NCBI GenBank assembly: GCA_016785225.1
Contig: JAFBJZ010000942.1
Span: 667,501-731,500, forward strand
Direction of reading: 5' to 3'
DNA: 64,000 bases
DNA from: Psettodes erumei
Lineage: Eukaryota > Chordata > Actinopteri > Pleuronectiformes > Psettodidae
The translations under genes were made by a program, and so were the position numbers. The first letter of the stretch is position 1. Every line of letters starts with the position of its first letter. The notes beneath the pieces are model-generated. The model was not told the DNA's origin and did not search any database. It saw nothing but the letters and a program-made list of their open reading frames with translations. Shown here piece by piece: positions 1-12,564 of this stretch.

Positions 1-393
1 GGACGGTGGAGGATCTGATGTCCTACACCCGCAGGCAAAAAACACATGACGTCAGCTCTGTGTACACACACGTACACACCTACATACACAACATCGCAGT
101 GTGTACTGTAAAACAGGATACCATTAAATGCTTTCTGTGTGTGTGTGTGTGGTTTGAAGCAGTTAATGTGTGTAATGTGTGTTTTCAGCTAAACATCACT
201 GAAACAATACAAAATGTAACAGCTCCAGCTGTCAATCATCCGATCACACACGAGCTGTGCTACCTGATCAGCTCTATTGATAATGTTCCACAGAGAGGCT
301 TCGTTCTTAAAGGAGAAGTTCACCTTTTTTTCCCAAGTCCACCGTGCTGCACGTTGGGTAACGTCTGAATCCGTCTCTTCCTCCGTCCCGCAG

Positions 394-556
394 CATCGAG
401 GGCGAGTACGTGCCGGTGGAGGGCGACGAGGTGAGCTACAAGGTCTGCTCCATCCCTCCCAAACACGAGAAGGTGCAGGCGGTGGAGGTCACCATAACCC
501 ACCTCAACCCGGGGACCAAACACGAGACCTGGGCCGGACACGTCGTCAGCAGCTGA
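394..556 (+). CDS. carhsp1: Terminal coding exon of a calcium-regulated heat-stable protein 1-like cold-shock protein (5' end outside window)
   Basis: The exon follows a pyrimidine-rich acceptor ending CAG at 391-393 and runs to a TGA at 554-556. It encodes the last 54 residues, beginning [17 protein letters not shown] after a split Ser codon. It contains the end of the cold-shock (OB-fold) domain and the conserved tail TKHETW-GHVVSS. In this family the protein binds mRNA through the cold-shock domain and is a phosphoprotein linked to stress granules and transcript stability. The SIPPK and HETW..GHV-SS signatures fit CARHSP1 better than its paralogue CSDC2, whose tail as I recall it ends QVVGS. 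The RNP motifs and serine phosphosites would lie in upstream exons that are not present. The family call is secure; the choice between paralogues rests on recalled sequence. Confidence 0.85.
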
Positions 557-662
557 ACGATGGAGGCGGGCGTGGGGAGGGGGAGAGGGGGGGCAGAGGC
601 GAAACTGAGGTGATGTCATCGGCCAGTCAGCTGGGACACGTGACCGGCGTCCTGAGGTGATG

Positions 663-668
663 AATAAA
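663..668 (+). terminator. Poly(A) signal AATAAA for the carhsp1-like gene
   Basis: A canonical AATAAA lies 107 nt after the stop codon, with T/G-rich sequence following. It would give a very short 3' UTR. Longer isoforms cannot be excluded. Confidence 0.6.
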
Positions 669-2199
669 GTTTAATTTGAAGGAAACCATCTCATCAAGGA
701 AAATGGGTATCAATGTATTTTGGGAGAAACACACAGTGGATTGATAGATTTCTGATTACAGTGTTTATCATAAAGAGATTTGTGACAGTAGGTAAACTAT
801 AGTATTTTTTTTGTTTTTGTTTTTTAGGCCCCACCCCCCTCGTTGAAGTTTGATGTACGTTGTTTTGAAGTTTTACTGAGTTTAACTGAGGAAATTATCT
901 TCAGCTGCGCGTGACAATAATCCGCCGCCTCGTACCAATCTGTCATCTGTATGCCATCGTGTGTGTGTGCTCGGCTACGTGGGTGAATTAAAGCATTTTT
1001 CAACTGGTGCATCTCCGTGGATTCTGCGTTTTACTTCGGGGTAAACGTCTTTGGCGAGCTCCGACTGGAGCTGATTTCAGACAGCGAGGAACTGTGTTAA
1101 TGTGCGTAACCCTCAATCTGCTGCCCTCCTCTGCCCACATCTGTGTACTGCTACATCCTTTTCACATGATTTCACTACAGAGGATTTGTTTTCACTTAGA
1201 ATGAGAATGAAATAGTTGAAAAATTAAAAGAGGAACGGCAAATAAATGATTATTATTTTTTGGCGGTCAGGATAATTGGGGTAAGTAAGCATCACAATGA
1301 CAAAGGATATTGAATCTTATATATAAATATGAAAACTGCAGTTACATTAATATAAATACGTCTTTTATATACTACTCATTTTAATTAGGGTATTTTTCCC
1401 ACCGAGGGGTTACAGTCTCTAAATTTGACCAGTAGAAACAACAAACGTAGATTTCCTGACAGCTTTAGTTTAGTTACCTTATTTTGAAATTTCCGCCGGA
1501 AGTGTACACACCATCACGTTTGATTTGATGCTAGCAGCTTTGGATACAATTCTGTATAAATAATATTATCATAATTAGTCCCGTGACGACGTTTTACTGT
1601 ATACATATACGAGTAAGAGTTAAAATTTATTGTAAGACTTTTTTCCCGGACATTAGCATGAGTGTGTTAGCTTCAAATTTAATTCGGTGCTGCAGTTCCT
1701 CGCTGTGACCACTGGGCGGCAGTGAACGCACGACTATTGCCGTTAACACACTAGGCAGAAATAGCGCCATGCTACCACTTCCGGTAAAATGTTTCAAAAT
1801 AAAAGGACGCAGTTTCGCTTCGTTTTCTTAAGCGACACACACCGCGCTGGCTGAATGTGTCGTTTGCTAAAATAAATGATGTGATGAACGTTGCTAATTA
1901 TTGTCAGCTGCGTTTCTTTAATTGTTAATTCAATAACAGAAAATATTTTGTCACACACAAGCGGCTGAACACAGAACGTTGTGTTTCGCTGATGTGACCA
2001 GCAGAGGGCGCCCACGTGTTGCGCTGGGTTGATATTTCTGCCACACACCTGGTAAAAAAAAAAATTAAAGTCGGTAAGCCTGAGTTACAATAAATGGCGC
2101 CCCCTATAGTTTGGAGGATGATTGAACGCAGGTAAAAATGTTATAGCAATTTAAATCAGAACCATTTGGGGGGGGGGGGGGCAGCTCCCAACACACCTG
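669..2199. other. Intergenic stretch between carhsp1-like gene and ppp1r9b
   Basis: No coding exon with matching splice sites is seen. It is AT-rich at 1200-1660. It holds ETS-like motifs CCGGAAGTG at 1496-1504 and ACTTCCGG at 1777-1784, and a CTCF-type motif listed separately. GCGCCCCCTATAG at 2097-2109 is a weaker, opposite-orientation CTCF-like match. A start site for an unrecognised non-coding transcript near the ETS motifs is possible but unsupported. Confidence 0.5.
1998..2011 (+). promoter_or_regulatory. CTCF-type motif
   Basis: CCAGCAGAGGGCGC matches the vertebrate CTCF core consensus (CCASYAGRKGGCRS) at every position. It lies between the carhsp1-like gene and the presumed ppp1r9b promoter, where an insulator would separate the two units. 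Occupancy is inferred, not shown. Confidence 0.55.
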
Positions 2200-2425
2200 G
2201 TGGGAAAGAGGGGTGAAAAAAAAAGGAGGAAATGGTGGCAAATGGTGAAGCTGAACAGAAAGAGGAGGAGGAGGAGGAAACAAGTATGAAGGAGCAGGAA
2301 AAAAAAGAGGTGGAAGAGGAAAAAAAAGGAGATAAGGGAGGAGTGAGAATGAGAGGGGGAGGAAAGGACGCAAAGGGGTAGTAGTGAGGAGAGGAGAGAG
2401 GGATGGAGGAAAACAGATGATGAGA

Positions 2426-2456
<31 letters not shown>

Positions 2457-2480
2457 GAGGAGCAGACGGGAGGCAGGCGC
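2200..2480 (+). repeat. Polypurine (GGA/GAA-rich) tract upstream of ppp1r9b
   Basis: About 280 bp are almost pure A/G on the plus strand, with GGA/GAG triplets reaching (GGA)n at 2429-2450. A G12 run lies just before it at 2169-2180. The tract directly precedes the presumed non-coding first exon of ppp1r9b. Such tracts can form triplex DNA or bind GAGA-type factors; that role is inferred. Confidence 0.7.
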
Positions 2481-2601
2481 TCAGTCTGCTCACTCGCCGG
2501 AGGAACCAGCAGCAGCAGCAGCAGCAGCAGGACAATGGACCGTCTCCGCCGCGGATCCTAACGGGCGCCGGGCTGCTTTCCCCACGAACCGCAATAATCA
2601 G
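2481..2601 (+). other. ppp1r9b: Candidate non-coding first exon (5' UTR) of ppp1r9b
   Basis: GC-rich sequence with a (CAG)8 run at 2507-2530 ends in a good donor, CAG|GTACGA, at 2601/2602, followed by a (GGC)n run. The coding exon downstream starts after an acceptor-like TCAG at 6191-6194, so an upstream leader exon is expected. A short upstream reading frame, ATG at 2535 to TAA ending 2561 (8 codons), lies inside it. The transcription start is not defined, and the exon assignment is inference. Confidence 0.45.
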
Positions 2602-2826
2602 GTACGACCGGGCGGGCCGAGGCGGCGGCGGCGGCGGCGGCACACCGGGGCTCGGCGTCGACAGCGTCAGCGCCGCGGTTAAATAAATAAATAAAAAAAA
2701 AAACCTGCCGTTTTGTCTGTGAAAGAGGAGAGGCTGCAGGAAGGAAGCGACGCAGCGCAGCAGACAGCCAGCAGGGCCTGCCAAGCCGAGCGTCTGCCTC
2801 CGGGTCCTAAACCGGCCGGTGACACG

Positions 2827-2872
<46 letters not shown>

Positions 2873-3475
2873 GTCGTGGTCAGTATGTGCTGGACGTGAA
2901 CGGCGCGGCGGCTCGAGGCAGGAAAAATTAAAAAAAAACGCATCCGGGATTGTCGAACAGCCACGCGGAACTGCGATGCAAATCCCGCTGTTTTAGAAAA
3001 TCCGCGTTTGCGCGAAGGCGTAAACACCTTCGAGGATGTGAGTTGACGCTGCTTTTGGATTCGTCGCGGTTTTCTCGCAGATTCGGCGCACGGCTGATCA
3101 CCAAACTTTTGCCGAAATCCAATTGAAATCCAGACTTTGTCGACGCGCACTGTGCGCTGCGCCTTCCGCTCGAGAGTATTTTTGGCGTACGCGCAAAAGA
3201 CGGACAACAAGCGACCCACAAAATAAAAGCCGATATTTTAACTGTACTAAACGCCACTCGGTGCATTAGATACGCGCCGAATTAACGAGCATCACACATT
3301 AAGACGGAGGAGCTGTTAAATATCATTTAACGGTGCGTATTTACCACATGGGGAAGTAGCACCACCAAAAAAAACACCGTTTCTGGATGGGAGTTCGGAG
3401 CGAGCAGCATATGTCCGGGATGCCAACAAAGCCTCTCTCCAGCCAGCAGCGCGCAGTGTGTGTGTGTGTCTGTGT

Positions 3476-3516
<41 letters not shown>

Positions 3517-4305
3517 TGTGCACTAGGCCGGCGTCCCTCCACAGATGCGGGGATTGTGTCGTGAATACACGGAGTCATTGTCGCTGCCATAATGTGCCTT
3601 GTGTTGCAAAACGGACACACACACACACACACACACGATGCAGAGGAGACGCTGTTGTGTTGTTGTGGCTCATGTGTGTGAACGGGCAGCGTGGAGGCAT
3701 GTCAGCGGCTGTCACATGTTGATCACAGCCAATATGCAAACAAAGACAGATGTGAGCGGCCTCCGCCTTGGACGAGGCAAGGTCACTGCACACACACATG
3801 TCATTTAGGATGGGGAAAAAAAGACCGGGTTGGCTGTTTGTGTGCGGTGCAGCCTGTGTTTAGTGAAGGGAGGGGCTCCCATCAATAGATTAGAAGCCAC
3901 TAGTCATTTGCCTCCATAAGGTGAGGATGGTTGGTGCAGCGGCGGTGCTGTGGTGGTTTTCATTCTGGATGGTGTTGTGTCGGGTCTGACCGAGACGCAC
4001 AACATCTGTGGGAGGAGGAAGGCAGCACTTCTCCTTCCCTCGGGGGGTACGTGACGTTGTCGTTGGCGTCCTGCGGCGTTCTTGAACGCATTTCTTTCAG
4101 CGAGGTGCGTTAAAATGGAGAACCAGTGTGAGAATCCCGACTGAATGACAGGAAGCGACGCCGAACCGCAAAGGATTAGGGGTTAGCGGGCTGGAGTTGT
4201 TCTTGGAAAGATGAAATGAAATCTGGGCCCGCGCTCTCACTTTACTGAGCTGTTGTGTTTGTGTTGTTTGTTTCAGACAGACCAGAGAGGAGATGGACAG
4301 CGTGT

Positions 4306-4348
<43 letters not shown>

Positions 4349-4428
4349 CTCACGTTGTGTTTATCAGCCACACGAGGAGCCTTCATCTTAACAATAACAG
4401 GAAAACGCTCAGGAGCTGCATTAACTCT

Positions 4429-4475
<47 letters not shown>

Positions 4476-4590
4476 CTGTAGGCGTCTGTAAAAGTTATTT
4501 GCTTTACACTTTGGATTTGCTCGCTTACGATCACATGATCAGTGTGTGAGAATCTTCAGTGTCACAAGACATACAAGGCCTACTGTGGTG

Positions 4591-4638
<48 letters not shown>

Positions 4639-5039
4639 GGTCCCGCTGTGGTCAGCGGTGTCGTCTGCAGTCCGTGCGTCGACCTCTCCTCCGCTCAGCT
4701 GTGTTTGTTTTGTTTCAGCCTTTGGGTTTATTTTCTCCCTGAACTCGGCGTAATTGTGTAAACGGTGCAACATCCTGTCAACATCCAGTTCGCCCGTTAC
4801 CGGATCAGCACCGGCATGATCCAATAAGGTTCTTATCCACTTTCAGTTCAGATGCGTGGTGTTGTTATTAGAGTATTGGCTGTTTGACGGGAAGATCGGG
4901 TTGTTTATTTCTAAACAACGACGCGGATTGAAAATCTGACAGAATAACACGGAAACAAACAAAGATATTGGGATTTTTTTCAGATTAGCCTCGAGAAATC
5001 AGATTTACTGAAGTTTGAAAGACGTTTATCAGACAGAGG

Positions 5040-5058
5040 GCATCATGGGAAATGTAGT
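5040..5058 (-). promoter_or_regulatory. ZNF143/STAF-type binding element
   Basis: On the minus strand it reads ACTACATTTCCCATGATGC, matching the ACTACA-extended ZNF143 (SBS1) element. It lies in the presumed first intron of ppp1r9b. The motif is common in vertebrate genomes, so function is uncertain. Confidence 0.4.
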
Positions 5059-5454
5059 AATCCAGTGTGATCCGGTGGCACAACGGGTCAGGACACCCGT
5101 GACCTTTGTTTTTAACTCTGCATTAGATGTGAAACTGTTGCACTGAGCCTTTCATGTTGTGAAACTGGATCCTGGCTGCGTTTTCACAGTTCACCCCAGG
5201 CGCCGATCTCACCGGACCGGTCCGTTTGGGTCTCTGACCTTTAATTAATGATGACATCATTGTATTACATCAGCACCGTTGCGGGGCCCGGGGGCTCTGG
5301 CCCCTCCGATCCGATCCCGGGGGCGAAACGTTTGACTTTAAGTGTTTGGCTTCTTAAGACTCCATGAAATTACAAGGCACGGCTGCGCGCTAACTACTTC
5401 AGGCTGTGTTTGTGTTGCGCGGAGCGAGAGTGATGGATTATGGGAAGCTGCGAC

Positions 5455-5486
5455 TCGGATCCGTGTGAAGATTCACACGGATCCGA
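5455..5486. repeat. Perfect inverted repeat, 15-bp arms, 2-nt loop
   Basis: Arms at 5455-5469 (TCGGATCCGTGTGAA) and 5472-5486 are exact reverse complements around a GA spacer. It lies in the presumed first intron of ppp1r9b and is not part of any recognised gene. Confidence 0.8.
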
Positions 5487-6215
5487 CTGTCTGCTGGAAA
5501 AATGAGACGTGTCGGCTCTGGCTCTGTCCGTGTCGGATTAAGGGATCATCTGCAAAGAAAAACACTTATTCTCATTTAACAGCTGGATTTTGAAGATGAA
5601 ATTTTTTTTAATTTTTTTTTTTTTTGAAAGTCAGAAACTTCCCGCTCGGGGTGGGGGGAGGGGGCGTGTCTCGTCCTCGCAGTGTGAGGTCACAGTGCGT
5701 CATCGCTGTAATTGGATTATTTTGACAGCTCCTGCAGCGCCGCGTGCGCGTTGATGGAAAAACACAGCGATGCAGTTTGACGTTGTGTTTGCTTGTTTTC
5801 TGCTTCAGCGCGGTCGTGTTGCGCCCAAAAGAATGGTGGGGGAAAAAAAATCCTAATTTCTGGACTTTATTTCATCAAATATTCACGCGAGGAATCTGGA
5901 GCATTTGGGCCTAAAATCTGAGTTGAACGGGACAAGCCGGCGTCCCGGGATTTGACCCAAACGGCCGTGATCGTCCCTTTTCAGCTGTCGGCTCTGTAAA
6001 TTAAAAAAAAAAAAAAAAAGACAGGAGTCAAATCTAGCGTATCTAGTGGCGACTGGTATCATTGATCAGACGATAAACGACTGGTCACCAATCCCAGCGA
6101 TCGATCGGTCCGTCTCTGTGTGTGTGTGTGACTCAGGAGGTGAGAGTCTCCAGGATGCTGCTGTCCTCACGCCTGCTGACCTGCTCTTCATCAGGGGGTA
6201 TCTGATTCGCCGAAG

Positions 6216-8596
6216 ATGATGAAGACCGAGCCCCCGTCGGCCACGGGGGCCAACGGGGCGTCGGGCGGGAGCAGCGGCGGGAGCGGGAGCTCCAACCTGC
6301 GGAGCCCCTCGCCGCACCGCAACGCCTATGAGGCGGGGCTGGCGGCGCTGAAGAAGGCCACCGACCACCTCAACAATGCCGCCAACGGAGGGTCCGACCC
6401 CACCTCCAAGCCCGCCCCACTGCCGCGCCCGACCGGGAGGGGCCGGAGATACGGATCCAACGTCCACCGCATCAAGAACATGTTCATGCAGATGCAGTCT
6501 CCCGGGGATGAGGAGGAAGGAGCCAAAATGATCGGTAAGGGCGAGAAGCTCCTCAGATAAACCGACCGTGACCTCGAGGTTTCTGATGACCTCTCCCGCG
6601 ATTGGCAGGTAAGGAGCAGGCGGTCAAACTGTCCCTGCCGAGGGCGTCCAGCCTCAACGAGAACGTCGACCACAGCGCCCTGCTCAAACTTGGGGGCACG
6701 GTCTCGGAGCGGGTCAACCGCTTCGACTCCAAAGGAAGCGTGGAGGGCGGCTGTTCCTCCATGGGCATCTCCAAACTGCAGGAGACCAGGAGGATCTTCG
6801 AGCAGCGGACTCTCCAGGTCAGGGGGGCCTCTTTGTTTCGCTATCGTGTAAATACTTGTGTGCTTACTCTTATTTCATTAAGTCTGCTGGGAATCAATGG
6901 CCGACTGACTTGTTTTTGTCTGGTCCAGGAGAAGCAGGCGGCCACTAACCGGATCTTGCTAAAGAAGGAGCGGGCCTCGGGCTTCCAGGGCGGCCGTCTG
7001 GACGTGGTGGCTCGTTTCAACGGCTCCACCGAGGCTCTGGACCGGCTGGACGACCCCCCCGCACCCCCGGCCCCCAACGCCCTCGCCGCCATTCCCGCCG
7101 CTGCGACGTCGTCGGCCGGGCCCGGCGAGGCCGTCAGCCCCACCGTGAGCCAGCTCAGCGCCGCGTTCGAGAAGGGCGACCTCCAAAACAACCTCTACCT
7201 CCCCCAGCGTCGCTCAGCCCCTGCCCTGGCACCGAAGCCCAAACCTCCGGCCAGGGCCGACGCCGTCGCCAGGAAGGTGCGGAGGGTGTGAAGTCACGTA
7301 AAGTGCATAAACCAGAAGCGATGAGTTGATAGAGGTTCTCCCTCCTGTCTCTCCCTCTCTCAGGCGAAGGTGTTGCCTCCTGGTAACGAGGAGTCCGAGG
7401 AGGAGGTGGCCGGAGTCGGGAGCGCTCAAGCAGCGGAGCTACTGGAGGCGGCCGGTTCTCTACGTCGGAGCTCAGAAGGAGCGGTGGCCGGCGAGGAGAA
7501 GGAGGGGCTGGGACTGTCCGGAGACCAGCTCTCCAGCTCCCCCTACTCCTCCTCGTCCTCGGTGGCCGTCACTTCCTCCTCTTCCTCCTCGGAGGCCAAG
7601 CCGGAGTCGGAGGCCCAGCCGGCAGCGACCGAAGCCAGGGGCTCGAGCACGGCGGCCGAGCCAGAGCCGCGGGCCGACGAGCCCGACGGCTCCACCGGGG
7701 GGTCTGAGGCCAGAGCCAGGCTGGTGCAGGCGGAGGTTCACGCCTCGCTGGAAAACGGAGAGAGAGAACCTCCGGGTTCCTCCCCCTCCTCGGAGGAGAA
7801 AGGAGTGGACTCCGAGAGGAGGGGGGGTGAGGAAGAGGAGGGGGAGAACGACGAGGACGGCTCGAGGAAGGAGGATTACTCGGAGGGGGATCTGGTGGAC
7901 ATCAGTGCCTACAGCGGGCTCGGGGAGGAGGACTCCGGGGGGAGCCAACTGGACGACGAGGAGGACGAGGAAGAGGAGGAGGCGTATCAGCCGGAGACGA
8001 GTTGCTCCGAGATCGCGGGCCTCCCCGAGGAAGAGGAGCCCCCGCCGTCCAACAGGAAGATTCAGTTTAGCACGGATCCAATCAAGGTGAGTGAGTTCAG
8101 TTTACTGTACGAGCAGAAATCCTCTGGGGAGCATGAACGCTCCGTCAACAAAAATATGAAGATGCATCCTCTGGGGACGGTGAATAACTCAGGCCTCTGT
8201 ATCTGAAATTTAAAGCTGAGCTAATCAGTATTAGCGATGAGCATTTTAGCATCTTTCAGCTCGATGTTTTGGTGTTTGTGGACAGTAACTTTGATGTTTG
8301 GGTTTGCCGTCGTCGCTCTCGTCAGACCGAGCGGTCCAAAGCGTCGCTGTGGTGAACGTTGGTGATGCCGGCGGCTGTTAGCTGTTAATGCTAACGCGTT
8401 TGACAGCTTTATAAGCTGAGGGGGTGTCGTGTTTACGCCCGTGTCGCCGCCGCCGCCGCAGCTTCAGTGACGTCACATCCACTTCCCTCAGATGTTTAAC
8501 GGACAGAGGCGAAGGTCCTCGTAAAGATGGCTGTCGAGGCCGAGAGAGAAACGGAGGGAGTGAGGAAATGATCGAGCAGACCGGCTGACTTCCTGC

Positions 8597-8645
<49 letters not shown>

Positions 8646-9473
8646 GGTGCTGGGGATTTTCGCTCTTTGATTTCACCACAGCGTATCCTGCTGACTCGAG
8701 CGCAGATCCTGATTTTAACAGAAGCTGCTTTTCTGCTTCGGTTTCCCACAATGCACCTCGAGCCTGGGGTGGATCGGGAGACGCGTCTCAACACGCCACC
8801 ATAGAGCTGTCAAACTGACAACATGGCATACCAGAGGGAGTAACGCAGGGCGGCACCGCTCCGTCACCTCCACCTCCGCAGGTGGAGCAGGGAACGGGTT
8901 GTTTGTTTCCTCAGACCAGGCGGTGGATCCGATTTTTTTTTTTTTTCCCCTTGGGTCGTGAAAAACGTTCAACCCGCCGACCTCTCTTGGCCTCGGGGCA
9001 GCTCAGAGCGGGAGTGCTAGCGCGGTTAGCCCGTAGCTAACCACAGCAGTCAGAGCGGCGTGCGCTCCAGATGTGCAGCCAGCTGTTTGTCAGTCTGACG
9101 TCATAAAACACGACGTGGTTCCTCTAATGCAAAACACGCAGGAGGTGCATTTATTGATGAGGAAAATATTGATCGACATGTACGTGAAAACGATTGAGCT
9201 GCTCTGCGCAGGGCCACTTCCTGCGGCGGCCGCCTCCCTCTGAGTTTCAGACACACAGTTATTGATGTTTCTGGGGAAGGAGCGTGTCGATAAACTCGGA
9301 TGTTTGTGCGTTTCTGGATTCGAACCGGCGACTTCGCTTTGCTCGTGTTCGCAGGCGTGTTCCGCTGCAGGCAACGACGTCGGGCGACGCGCTGTTCGGA
9401 CACGTCGGGTGTCGTCGCTCAGTTTCAGGACTGGGTGGTGACTGTCTTTTCATTCTCACACACACACACACAC

Positions 9474-9528
<55 letters not shown>

Positions 9529-10374
9529 ATGCATTTGAGCTGTATACAAGGCTACCTCTGTACGTGTGTTGGAAAGCAGTTGGAATGTGGCAGGGTGTGT
9601 TTGTTTTTCTTTAAAAATGCACGCACACAAACACGCACACACACACACACACACACGCACACACACACAGGGGAAGCTGATTGATAAGAGCCACAGAGCA
9701 CACCTTTGTTTGGATGATTTTCACAGAGATTTTTCACACCACACCAAAATCATTAAAATCAATCACAGGAAATCCTTTTATGGCCGTGCTGTGACATCAT
9801 TGGAACCGAGGCGTATGATAGGTTTATTAAAGAGCGTCCTCGCCCCGTCTCCGTACCTGCGTGGCGTCCACCTGTCCGCAGTGACTCAGGGTAACTCGGC
9901 GCTCGGCTGGATTATCGGCGTGAGCCCGCCCCCCCCCCGTGTCGCTCGTGGTTATTGCTCCACGCCGTGTGGCTCAATCCGTCAGTTTAGATTAAAACTC
10001 TCAGCGACGCTGCGGATGTGAAGGGCTGGATTTTGTGGAGCGTGTTGGATGGGTTGTATTTTTTTTTTTGAATGGAAGCAGAAGAGCCTCCTGCGGGACG
10101 TCTGTCTGGCTTGGCTCCCGTCCCGTGTAGTAGCCGCTGGGCTGTGATTGGCCCGATTGTGTAGAGGCTGTAATTTGCGAGACAAAAAAAAAAGGGGGTT
10201 ATTCTGGCTGGAGTCTGGATCCGGTCCAGCCCGGGATGCGGAGGGCTGAGACTGTAGAACGGGACGGGACTCGTTTGAATCGACGAACGTTCCCCCGTTC
10301 AGGCGGTAAACTGCTGAAGTGCACGGAATTGATTGGTTGTTTTTTCTTCTACACCATAAATTCATAGTTATATC

Positions 10375-10411
<37 letters not shown>

Positions 10412-11039
10412 GGGGTGTCTCACACTGATTTGTTTGAGACCGTCACATGAGCACAAACTAAACTGAATATTACTGTTTGGATAAAAATCTTGTGACTGAA
10501 GGGAAGAACCGCCGCTTTCATTTCGTTGTAGCCTGAACACCTTTAGGCTAACGGCTAGCCTCAGGCCTATTGTTAGCCATTAGCCACGCCGGCGCTAATT
10601 AAAGTGAGTTTGATAGAGATGAAGGTTTGAACCCAGTCACCATCAAATCCAGGTTAGTGATGTGGGGGGTGTCTCAGTTTGGATCAATGTGGTTGACGGT
10701 GAAGGCGCCTGAACGCCACAAAATAAAAAATAAAAAGGCAAATAATCGCCTGAGTCATGAATCTGTTCAATCTGCGGCCGTGATCAACGTTTTCAGATTC
10801 AGTGTGACTTGCAGTTTGTGAGGACGGCGTTATGTAACGAAGATATCACAGAAAAAAAAAGAAAAAGACGATCCTCACAACTCCGTCGTCGGCGATAACT
10901 CGGCATCTTTTTTTTTTTTTTTTTAATCAGTGCCGACGTGTAAACAAATATCTGCCGAACAAACTCGAGCTCAGATGGAGACTGAGATACTGCGTGATGT
11001 TTGTTCTCCATGCACACACAAACCCACACACACACACAC

Positions 11040-11115
<76 letters not shown>

Positions 11116-11192
11116 ACGACTTTTAAAGTTGCTCAACAGGAAGGAAGCGTGACGACAGGAAAGAGTTTGTCACGCCCTCTGACTCGGTTTGA

Positions 11193-11232
<40 letters not shown>

Positions 11233-11724
11233 CGTCTACATTCAGGGTAATGTAAATAATACTGTAAAGAACACCTCCTACACAGGATATCACACACACA
11301 CACACACACACACTATTAGCATATCTGCCAGACGGGGACGGAGGGAGAGAGTGAATCAGTGCCGGTGCCAAACTCACGCTGGGCGATCCTGCGGTTGCCG
11401 TGGAAACCAGGCCATGTGATAACGGAGATGGTCCGCGGGGAGACAGATGCTGCTGACCTTTGTGGGGAGGGGGGAGGGGAGAGAGGACGTGAAACGGGTG
11501 TGACGCGAAAGCGCGTAAACTGACTGACCGTGAGAAGGAGGCGGCTCTCTGACCTTTGAACTTTGACCTTTGCCCCCGCGCGCGCAGGTCTTCACCACCT
11601 ACTCCAACGAGGACTACGACCGGCGCAACGATGACGTCGACCCGATGGCGGCCTCGGCCGAGTACGAGCTGGAGAAGCGAGTTGAGAAGCTGGACCTGTT
11701 TCCTGTGGAGCTGGAGAAAGGTTG

Positions 11725-11784
<60 letters not shown>

Positions 11785-12496
11785 ACACATCTTTACAACC
11801 ATTCAGAGTCAGTCCGTCAAGCCTCTTACGTAACCCCACACACACACACACGTGCGAGGAGTAACTGACGGGCTGCTGTTAGCGGACACACGCCGTCTGT
11901 CTCCATACAACTCCATAATCCCTTTATGGGATTAAAGTTAGCACAGATTAGCCTAATTAGCATCCTGTAATTCTGGAGGCAGTGGATCTGAACCCGCGAG
12001 CCCTCGGGTCGGACCGTCACCGCACACACGTCACGTTACAGATGAACTGAAAAGGAATACACAGCAACACAAATGCACAGCACCGCATGTAATTATATGA
12101 ATGTGTATTGGTAAAGATGAATATTGTCGTTTGTGCGTCCGTGTCTCTCAGACAGCGACGGTCTGGGCATCAGCATCATCGGCATGGGCGCCGGCGCGGA
12201 CATGGGTCTGGAGAAACTGGGGATCTTCGTGAAGACGGTCACGGAGGGCGGCGCCGCGCAGAGAGACGGCCGGTACGTGTCCGTCCTCCTGGGCTGCGAA
12301 CACTTTAAAGTGTGTTTTGTTTTGCTGCTACACAAAGGGGAAAGCGACAACGTGTGCAGGCGCCGTTTCATGGGGAACGACGGCGGCGAGCGTGCGAAGC
12401 GTCCCCGAGTCGCCACGTCCCAAAATGCCCCAATGTATCTTTAACGTTACGGCGGTTGTGGCGACGCAAAGTGACTGTGTGTGTGTGTCCGTGTGC

Positions 12497-12564
<68 letters not shown>

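Larger units (their letters stand above)
2602..6194 (+). other. ppp1r9b: Presumed first intron of ppp1r9b
   Basis: No coding exon is seen in these 3.6 kb. It carries dinucleotide repeats at 2829-2870 (CA), 3457-3520 (GT), 3613-3636 (CA), 4312-4345, 4433-4471 and 4594-4637 (GT). It also has a perfect short hairpin at 5455-5486 and a ZNF143/STAF-like element on the minus strand at 5040-5058. A-runs occur near 5610 and 6003. Confidence 0.5.
8087..11587 (+). other. ppp1r9b: Long intron 4 of ppp1r9b
   Basis: The donor is AAG|GTGAGT and the acceptor CGCGCGCAG. No further exon is visible. Dinucleotide tracts lie at 8600-8643, 9457-9528, 9620-9669, 10377-10409, 11012-11117, 11196-11229 and 11292-11313. 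A ZNF143-like TTCCCACAATGCACC lies at 8743-8757. TTAGC/GCTAA words cluster at 10543-10600. Confidence 0.6.

Noticed and set aside
2104..2784. 226-codon Pro-rich minus-strand reading frame
   Set aside because: It is the complement of the polypurine tract and GC-rich leader; composition explains its openness and no domain is seen.
7326..8090. 254-codon Arg/Pro-rich plus-strand frame
   Set aside because: It is a shifted shadow of the spinophilin exon 7364-8086, whose own frame matches the family.
9300..9340. tRNA-like B box (GGTTCGAATCC) on the minus strand
   Set aside because: The T-arm does not pair beyond two bases, and no A box or acceptor stem is present at the right distance.
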